From: Kiloniellales bacterium
GTDB lineage: Bacteria; Pseudomonadota; Alphaproteobacteria; Kiloniellales; JAKSDN01
Direction of reading: 5' to 3'
Assembly (NCBI GenBank): GCA_022360075.1
Contig: JAKSDN010000431.1
Span: 1-7,434 of the forward strand
DNA length: 7,434 bases
The position numbers and the translations under genes were made by a program. The notes under the pieces are model-generated. The model saw only the letters and a list, made by a program, of their open reading frames with translations, did no database searches and was not told the origin of the DNA. Below, piece after piece: positions 1 through 5,205 of this stretch (position 1 is the stretch's first letter; each line of letters starts with the position of its first letter).

Positions 1-400
1 CGAGCAGGGCCGCGAGCACGACGTCGACCACCCGGCCGCCACCGGCCAGCGCGCCGTCGCCGATCTGCCAGGTCCGGCCGGCCTCCGGGTCGTGCAGGAT
101 CGTATGGCCATGGAAGCCGATCACGGCCACGTCGCGCGCGCTCACGTCGGCCCGCGCAAGAAGCCGTCGGACCGCCTCGCCGTGGCGCAGGGTCAGGTCG
201 CGCTCGACCTCCGCGACCGGACCGCGGCCGCCCAGGACCCCGCGCAGGCGCGCGCGGAAGGCCTCGTCGTAGGGCACGGTCAGGGCCGGACCCGGCTCGA
301 CCAATCGGCGCCCGTCGCTGCGCACGAGCGCGGCGTCGATGCCGTCGAGCGAGGTTCCGCTCATGAGCCCGAGGGCCCAGCGTGGCGTGTCTGCATTCAC
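1..400 (-). CDS. anmK: Anhydro-N-acetylmuramic acid kinase AnmK (N-terminal part, cut by window edge)
   Basis: AnmK opens the 1,6-anhydro ring of anhydro-MurNAc and phosphorylates it with ATP, giving MurNAc-6-phosphate in cytoplasmic peptidoglycan recycling. I translated 133 codons by hand on the minus strand. The family signature MSGTSLDGID lies at residues 13-22, GFHGHTILH at 95-103 and TWQIGD at 110-115, all in the expected order. A full AnmK is about 365-370 aa, so roughly a third is present. I chose GTG at 400-398: it puts the MSGTS motif about 12 residues from the N-terminus, as in known AnmK, and an in-frame TAG lies a little upstream at about 458. ATG at 364 lies inside the motif and is too late. 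No clear Shine-Dalgarno precedes the GTG. The gene is divergent from tyrS. The last 15 or so residues do not match the expected conserved segment (see findings). The identity of the N-terminal part is secure. Confidence 0.93.
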   Translation of the reverse strand, partial: MNADTPRWALGLMSGTSLDGIDAALVRSDGRRLVEPGPALTVPYDEAFRARLRGVLGGRGPVAEVERDLTLRHGEAVRRLLARADVSARDVAVIGFHGHTILHDPEAGRTWQIGDGALAGGGRVVDVVLAALL

Positions 401-420
401 GGAAGGGATGCGCGGGAACG

Positions 421-451
421 CCGGCAGGTGATTTGAGAACCGGAAGTGATT
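421..451. repeat. Imperfect direct repeat in the anmK-tyrS divergent promoter region
   Basis: CCGGCAGGTGATT (421-433) and CCGGAAGTGATT (440-451) match except for one gap and one substitution. They start 19 bases apart, close to two helical turns. They bracket the TTGAGA box (433-438), with the second copy between it and the candidate -10. This geometry would suit a regulator binding direct repeats, but two short copies could arise by chance. No regulator family is recognised. Confidence 0.35.
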
Positions 452-460
452 GTGCTAAAT
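433..460 (+). promoter_or_regulatory. Candidate tyrS promoter
   Basis: TTGAGA at 433-438 matches the -35 consensus at five of six bases. After 16 bases comes CTAAAT (455-460), a poor -10 that matches TATAAT at only three positions; shifted by one it reads TG-C-TAAATG, an extended -10-like arrangement. This is the most AT-rich patch of the 117-base gap between the two divergent starts. A start site near 467 would give a leader of about 50 bases. On the opposite strand, TTTAGC and TCAAAT spaced by 17 bases could be a weak anmK promoter overlapping this one. Only a plausible guess. Confidence 0.3.
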
Positions 461-496
461 GCGGCGCCGCACAGCAAGCGGGCCCGGCCCGGCGCC
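461..496 (+). other. GC-rich palindromic segment in the putative tyrS leader
   Basis: GCGGCGCCGC at 461-470 is a perfect 10-base palindrome. Its core GGCGCC (463-468) recurs at 491-496, so the two copies can pair across a 22-base loop in RNA. If the candidate promoter is right, this lies at the start of the tyrS transcript. No T-box features (stem I, AGTGG-type T-box sequence) are seen. In DNA this GC-rich, such palindromes may mean nothing. Confidence 0.25.
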
Positions 497-517
497 ACCA
501 CCCTGCCCATCGAGACC

Positions 518-1771
518 ATGACCGAGTACCGATCGGACTTCCTGCGCGAGATCACGCGCCGCGGCTTCCTGCATCAGTGCACGGACCTGGCGGCGATGGA
601 CACGCTCATGGCCGACGGCCCGGTCACGGTCTACATCGGCTTCGACGCGACCGGCGACAGCCTGCACGTCGGCAGCCTGGTCTCGATCATGTTGCTGCGC
701 TGGCTCCAGAAGACCGGCCATCGCCCGATCGCGCTGATGGGCGGCGGCACCACCAAGGTCGGCGACCCGTCGGGCAAGGACGAGGCGCGCCGGCTGCTGA
801 GCGACGACGAGATCGCGGCCAACATCGCGTCGATCCGCCGCAACTTCGACAACTTCCTGACCTTCGGCGACGGCCCGAGCGACGCGATCCTGGTCAACAA
901 CGCGGACTGGCTGGACGACCTGCACTACATCCCGTTCCTGCGCGAGATCGGACGGGAGTTCACGGTCAACCGCATGCTGACCTTCGATTCGGTCAAGCTG
1001 CGCCTTGACCGGGAGCAGCCGCTGACCTTCCTGGAGTTCAACTACATGGTGCTCCAGGCCTACGACTTCCTGGAGCTCGCCCGGCGCCACGGCTGCGTCT
1101 TGCAAATGGGCGGCTCGGACCAGTGGGGCAACATCGTCAATGGCGTCGAGTTGGGCCGGCGGATCGATCAGCGTTCGCTCTACGGCCTCACCTCGCCGCT
1201 GATCACCACCGCCGGCGGCGCCAAGATGGGCAAGACCGCCGAGGGCGCGGTCTGGCTCAACGAGGAGCGGCTCTCGGCCTATGACTACTGGCAGTACTGG
1301 CGCAACACGGAAGACGCCGACGTGGGGCGCTTCCTGCGCCTCTTCACCGAGCTGCCGGAGGCGGAAATCGCCCGCCTCGAGGCTCTAGACGGCGCGGAGA
1401 TCAACGAGGCGAAGAAGGTCCTCGCCAACGAGGCGACCCGACTGTGCCGCGGCGAGGCCGCCATGCAAGCCGCCGCCGAGACGGCGCGCCGGACCTTCGA
1501 AGAGGGCGGCCTTGGCGACGAGCTCCCGACGATCGCGGTCGCTCCCGCGGAGCTGGCCCAGGGCGTGGCGCTCTACGAGCTGCTGCGCCGGGCGGGTCTC
1601 ACGTCCAGCAACGGCGAGGCGCGCCGCTTGATCAAGGGCGGCGGGGCACGGGTGAACGATGCCGTGGTGAAGGACGAAGGGCGCGTGGTGAGCCAGGGCG
1701 ACCTGTCGGGAGACGGCGTGATCAAGCTCTCCGCCGGCAAAAAGCGCCATGCGCTGATCCGCGCGGCCTGA
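518..1771 (+). CDS. tyrS: Tyrosyl-tRNA synthetase (TyrRS, class I)
   Basis: TyrRS activates tyrosine with ATP and charges tRNA-Tyr in the cytoplasm; it acts as a homodimer. The protein is 417 aa, a normal bacterial length. The class I Rossmann domain shows YIGFD (39-43, tyrosine pocket), HVGS (50-53, the HIGH-type motif), AYDFLEL (181-187), GGSDQWGN (198-205, tyrosine and adenylate binding) and KMGKT (236-240, the KMSKS-type loop). The anticodon-binding helical region follows (about 255-335), and an S4 RNA-binding domain closes the protein (about 349-412, with [13 protein letters not shown] and GGARVND). All expected motifs are intact; HVGS and KMGKT are normal variants for this family. I chose ATG 518 because the ORF's upstream GTG (446) would add 24 residues of non-homologous, promoter-derived sequence. 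The ribosome site is weak (GAG five bases upstream). It is divergent from anmK and convergent with the AsmA-like gene. Confidence 0.97.
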   Translation: MTEYRSDFLREITRRGFLHQCTDLAAMDTLMADGPVTVYIGFDATGDSLHVGSLVSIMLLRWLQKTGHRPIALMGGGTTKVGDPSGKDEARRLLSDDEIAANIASIRRNFDNFLTFGDGPSDAILVNNADWLDDLHYIPFLREIGREFTVNRMLTFDSVKLRLDREQPLTFLEFNYMVLQAYDFLELARRHGCVLQMGGSDQWGNIVNGVELGRRIDQRSLYGLTSPLITTAGGAKMGKTAEGAVWLNEERLSAYDYWQYWRNTEDADVGRFLRLFTELPEAEIARLEALDGAEINEAKKVLANEATRLCRGEAAMQAAAETARRTFEEGGLGDELPTIAVAPAELAQGVALYELLRRAGLTSSNGEARRLIKGGGARVNDAVVKDEGRVVSQGDLSGDGVIKLSAGKKRHALIRAA

Positions 1772-1778
1772 CACCACG

Positions 1779-1820
1779 GGCGAGCGCGGGCGCCGAGGGG
1801 CGATCGTTCTAGCGCTCGTT
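1779..1820. terminator. Possible bidirectional hairpin between convergent tyrS and the AsmA-like gene
   Basis: CGAGCGC (1781-1787) pairs perfectly with GCGCTCG (1812-1818), and two G-U pairs can extend the stem outward. The loop is 24 bases, long for a classic terminator, and no T-run follows on either strand. The right arm overlaps the last codons and stop of the AsmA-like gene. The position, a 37-base gap between two facing genes, is where a shared terminator would be expected, but the structure is weak and Rho-dependent ending is equally possible. Confidence 0.22.
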
Positions 1821-4800
1821 GCCGGTCGGGAAGACCGTGGGTTCATCCTCGTCGATGCCCTCGCCGCTGAAGACGCCGCGCAGGAATCCCGGTGCGAGGG
1901 CCGACAGCGGGTTGACCGAGACCTCCGGCTCCTCGAGCGCGCCTTCGACGTCGTAGACGAAGGCGACCACGCCGCCGCCCTCGCCGCCGGTCAAGATCGT
2001 GCCGAGGACAGGAATGTTGTTGAGGATGCGATTGAGAAGGTAGGCCGGCACGATGGTCCCACTGAGGTCCAGGCGCGATTGCCCGAGGTCGATGTCGCCC
2101 TTCGTGGTGAGGCCCAGCGACGAACCGTAGGCGCGGATCAGCTTGGTCGAAAGGACGGAATCCGAGAGCGTGAAACTGCCCGTCAGGCGATCGAACTCGA
2201 TGCCGTCGCTGGTGAGCCCTTCGACGATGCCGGTCAGGGAGGCGACCAAAAGCAGCCTGGCGAGCACGGGCGCCTCGATCACTTTGAAATCGTCGATTTG
2301 GATCTCCGCTTCGAGCGGCTGGCCGACCAAGTGCTGGCCGCTGAGCTCGAGCGCGCCGCCGTGCATGGTATCGAGGATGTCCATGGCCCGCAGCACAGCG
2401 CCGACATCGAACGCGGTCGCCTGCAGGCGTTGCTGGCCGCTGCCGTCCGGCCCATAGGTCAGGTCGATGCGCTTCGGCTGCCCCCCCTCGTCGCCGCTCG
2501 AGCCCTGCGCGGACTCGTCTTCCGCCCAGAGCGCGCGCGGCACCTGACCGTGAAGTTCGATCCGGTTCCAGCCCGTGGCGCTCCGGTCAAGCACCAGGGA
2601 GGCGTCCTCGAGATAGCGCCCCGGCGAGAAGGTGAGCGTTGCGAGGGCGTTGGCGATCAGGCGAAGCGGCTTCTCCGGCTCGGCTTCTTCGACGGCCGGA
2701 TCTACGGATTCGTCCTTCGCGTCTTTCGCCAGGAAAGCCGTGGCATCGAGCCGACCCGCGCCGATCCGGATGTCCAGAGCCTCGCCCTCACGCCGCACGG
2801 TGACCTGCCGCAACGCCGTTTCGTTGAAGGCCAAGTCCGCCATCTCCACCCAGGTGAGCTGCTGGCCGGACTCGTCGAATCGGCCCCGGCCGGTCGTGCG
2901 CAGCGAGCCGGCCTGGATCTCGAACGAGGGCACTTCGCTAAGCCGACCGTCGTTCAGGACGAGGGAGAGGCGCGCCTCGCCCGCTTCCCCGGCAGCCTTC
3001 GACCAGTGAATCTCCGGCGCCTCCAAGCGTGCGGCCTGCAGATTGAGCGCAAGATTGACCTGCGCGCGGCCATCGAACCCTTGCGCCGCGACGACCGAGG
3101 CGGCGAGCGGGCCGCTCAGGCCCTCCCAGACGTCGAAGCCGAAGCGCTTGCGCGCGGCATCGTCCATCTCCGGCACGAGCACGCGATAGAGGCTGCGCTG
3201 CGGCTGCCGCTCGTCGAAACTCTCGGTCCAGTCGACCTCGATCGGGACGCCGCCGAGCCGCAGGCGGCCCTGGCTGCGCATCCCGTCGTTGTCGAGCTCG
3301 AGGGAGAGGTCGCCTTGGCGCGCGTCCTGGCCCAGGAGAAGCCGGCCGATCGAGACCTGCCGCAACGCCGACGAGGCGGCGACCCGAACATCTTCGAATT
3401 CGAGCGATTCAAGAAGCGGGAAGCGAAAGCTCACCCGCGCGCTGGCCTGACCGGCGGCGCTCGCCGGATCGAGGCCGAGCTTGTCAACGAGGCCGAGGCG
3501 CTCGTGGTTAAGCAGCGCCAATGCATCGCGAAGAGGCCCATCGACGTTCAGATCGATCGCCATCTGCTCCGCCGCGTCGCCGTCGAAGCCGCTGATCACC
3601 GCCTCCGATTCCCTCACCACGAGCTCGTCGAGCCGGCCGCCGGCGATGGCAAAGCTGAGGCTGCTCCGGTCGAAGCGGGCTCGGCCCGATACATCGACGA
3701 CGGGCGGCAGCGGCCGGAGGAAATGAACGTCGAGATCGCGGTACTTGAACGTGCCGCCGAACGCTTCCAACTGGGCATTTTCGAAGTCGCGATCCGGCAG
3801 GGTGAGAGCGACCGCAAGCTCGGTCTCTTCGGCGGTGCCCGTCCGGATGTTCTCCACGACCCACTCCCGCGCGTCGTCGTCCAGGCCGAGGGGCCAGTAG
3901 AGAGGAAGCTCATCGAGCTTCAGGTCGATCAGGCGCGCCTCGCCTTCGAGCCTGTAGCCCGGGCCATTTTCCGACCGGCTCAAGGCGCCGCTCAGCGCCA
4001 CACGGGGCCCCGGCCGTTGGGCGTCGCCGAAGTCGATCTGAACCGTGCCTATCTCCAGACGCCCGGCGGCGCCGTCGAGCTTGCCCGCCAAGGCTAGCTG
4101 TTGGAACGGGCGCGGTTCCGGCAGGCGGTCGGGCAAAGAAATGACGCCATCCTTGCCGCGGATCTGGAACTCCACCGCCTCGATCGAGCCATCGATGCCG
4201 ATCGTGGCCGATGCCGTGCCGCGAATCGCCACGTCGAGGGCGCCGAGTGCCTCGAACTCGGGCGAGAGGCTGGCCAAAGCGGCGGGGCGCAGATCGGTGA
4301 CGCTGGCCGCGAGGTCCACGAAACGGCTTGAGCGCTCGTAGATGAAGGCGGCTTCCAGCCGGGTCTCCGGTCCTGCCTGGGCGAGGTCCAGGGTGACCTC
4401 CCCGGCGAGGCCCGCCTCGTCGCGCCTGAGCTCCAGCTCGGCGTTCGGCGCCCGCCAGTCGATGTCCAGCACCTCGTCGCGCAGGTAGAGCCGGCCAGCG
4501 CTGATGCGCACGACCTCCAGATAGGCTTGAGGCTTGTCCGGGTCGGTCGGCGACGCGAAGTCGTCGAGAATCGACGGTAGCACCTGCGAGATGTCCGCTT
4601 CCTCCGCCGCCGCCTCCGAGGCCTCGAGGCGATCGACCGGTTCGGCTGAGCCGAGCCGTATGCGGCCGTCCGCCTCGCGTACCAGCAAGACCGAGGCGCC
4701 GATCACCTCGACCGAGGTCGGCGCCACCAGGCCACGGGCCAGAGCCCGGGTGCTGAGGGTGACGGAGATATCCGGCACGGTCGCCAGTACGCGCCCATCA

Positions 4801-5057
4801 CTGTCGCGTACGCGCATACGGCGGGCGCGCAGATCGACGTTGCGCGGCCATCCCTCCCAGGTCAGCACGGTCTCGCCAACCTCGACCTGGAGGTCCGACT
4901 CTGGGTCCTCGAAGGCAGCTTCGAGATACGGCGTGAGGAAGTCGAGATGCACCGGACCGGACGAGAGACGCCAGACGGAGACCCCGGCGAGGATCAGCAG
5001 TCCCGCGAAGAAGCCGAGGATAATCTCCAGCGCGATCAGGGAGGAGCGACGGATCAA
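1809..5057 (-). CDS. AsmA/YhdP-like (DUF3971-type) large envelope protein
   Basis: A very long protein (1082 aa from TTG 5057) of the AsmA/YhdP/TamB superfamily. It has a short Arg-containing cytoplasmic start (IRRSS), one transmembrane helix (about residues 7-31), then a long periplasmic beta-rich region of alternating short strands. The juxtamembrane stretch GPVHLDFLTPYLEAAF (34-49) is a hallmark I associate with alphaproteobacterial members. The C-terminal AsmA-like part ends with SGTIVPAYLLNRILNNIPVLG (from 999) and VNPLSALAPGFL (about 1048-1059), again typical. YhdP relatives form a hydrophobic groove thought to move phospholipids between inner and outer membrane; that role here is inference. 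Two low-complexity, charged or Gly/Ser-rich linkers lie at about 775-796 and 844-863. The start is uncertain: TTG 5057 follows GAAGG and gives the family-like N-terminus; TTG 5123 (1104 aa) and GTG 5114 are alternatives lacking a good ribosome site. Convergent with tyrS, divergent from glnE. Confidence 0.88.
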   Translation of the reverse strand: MIRRSSLIALEIILGFFAGLLILAGVSVWRLSSGPVHLDFLTPYLEAAFEDPESDLQVEVGETVLTWEGWPRNVDLRARRMRVRDSDGRVLATVPDISVTLSTRALARGLVAPTSVEVIGASVLLVREADGRIRLGSAEPVDRLEASEAAAEEADISQVLPSILDDFASPTDPDKPQAYLEVVRISAGRLYLRDEVLDIDWRAPNAELELRRDEAGLAGEVTLDLAQAGPETRLEAAFIYERSSRFVDLAASVTDLRPAALASLSPEFEALGALDVAIRGTASATIGIDGSIEAVEFQIRGKDGVISLPDRLPEPRPFQQLALAGKLDGAAGRLEIGTVQIDFGDAQRPGPRVALSGALSRSENGPGYRLEGEARLIDLKLDELPLYWPLGLDDDAREWVVENIRTGTAEETELAVALTLPDRDFENAQLEAFGGTFKYRDLDVHFLRPLPPVVDVSGRARFDRSSLSFAIAGGRLDELVVRESEAVISGFDGDAAEQMAIDLNVDGPLRDALALLNHERLGLVDKLGLDPASAAGQASARVSFRFPLLESLEFEDVRVAASSALRQVSIGRLLLGQDARQGDLSLELDNDGMRSQGRLRLGGVPIEVDWTESFDERQPQRSLYRVLVPEMDDAARKRFGFDVWEGLSGPLAASVVAAQGFDGRAQVNLALNLQAARLEAPEIHWSKAAGEAGEARLSLVLNDGRLSEVPSFEIQAGSLRTTGRGRFDESGQQLTWVEMADLAFNETALRQVTVRREGEALDIRIGAGRLDATAFLAKDAKDESVDPAVEEAEPEKPLRLIANALATLTFSPGRYLEDASLVLDRSATGWNRIELHGQVPRALWAEDESAQGSSGDEGGQPKRIDLTYGPDGSGQQRLQATAFDVGAVLRAMDILDTMHGGALELSGQHLVGQPLEAEIQIDDFKVIEAPVLARLLLVASLTGIVEGLTSDGIEFDRLTGSFTLSDSVLSTKLIRAYGSSLGLTTKGDIDLGQSRLDLSGTIVPAYLLNRILNNIPVLGTILTGGEGGGVVAFVYDVEGALEEPEVSVNPLSALAPGFLRGVFSGEGIDEDEPTVFPTGNER

Positions 5058-5205
5058 GGACCTTCGCCCCCCACGCCAACATGGCGCGCGCAGGCGGTCG
5101 CTCGAGGCCGACACCGGCGGCAAGGCGCGTGTCCCGCTTCGGCCTTGACCCCGGCCATGGGCTTCCGCAGCCTCAGATCAGCCACACCTGTGAGCCTGGC
5201 TTGGC
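5058..5205. promoter_or_regulatory. Divergent intergenic region between the AsmA-like gene and glnE
   Basis: 148 bases if the AsmA-like gene starts at 5057, 82 if at 5123. It must hold both promoters unless either gene is transcribed from elsewhere. On the plus strand TTGACC (5145-5150) is a good -35 box, but no -10 lies 16-18 bases downstream; the nearest candidate, CAGATC (5174-5179), is too far. A CACA-CC-TGTG inverted repeat lies at 5182-5191. No convincing minus-strand promoter was seen. The location is certain, specific regulatory elements are not. Confidence 0.35.

Noticed and set aside
92..436. Plus-strand open frame of 114 codons at the left end
   Set aside because: It lies antisense to anmK, whose signature motifs are unmistakable on the minus strand, and shows no family resemblance.
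446..517. GTG at 446 as the tyrS start, adding 24 residues
   Set aside because: The extra residues resemble no TyrRS N-terminus, the GTG falls inside the candidate promoter, and ATG 518 gives the usual family length.
382..1105. Overlapping open frames on both strands across the 5' half of tyrS (plus 382-1008, minus 455-1105)
   Set aside because: Shadows of tyrS; the translations are Arg/His/Pro-rich or Val/Gln/Ala-rich and carry no motif.
236..1240. HVGS and KMGKT in TyrRS as possible unusual catalytic variants
   Set aside because: Bacterial TyrRS normally carry relaxed forms of the HIGH and KMSKS motifs (E. coli has KFGKT), so these are ordinary.
2079..4097. Plus-strand open frame of 672 codons antisense to the AsmA-like gene
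   Set aside because: Same artefact of high GC: low-complexity charged translation with no domain, lying entirely over a well-supported minus-strand gene.
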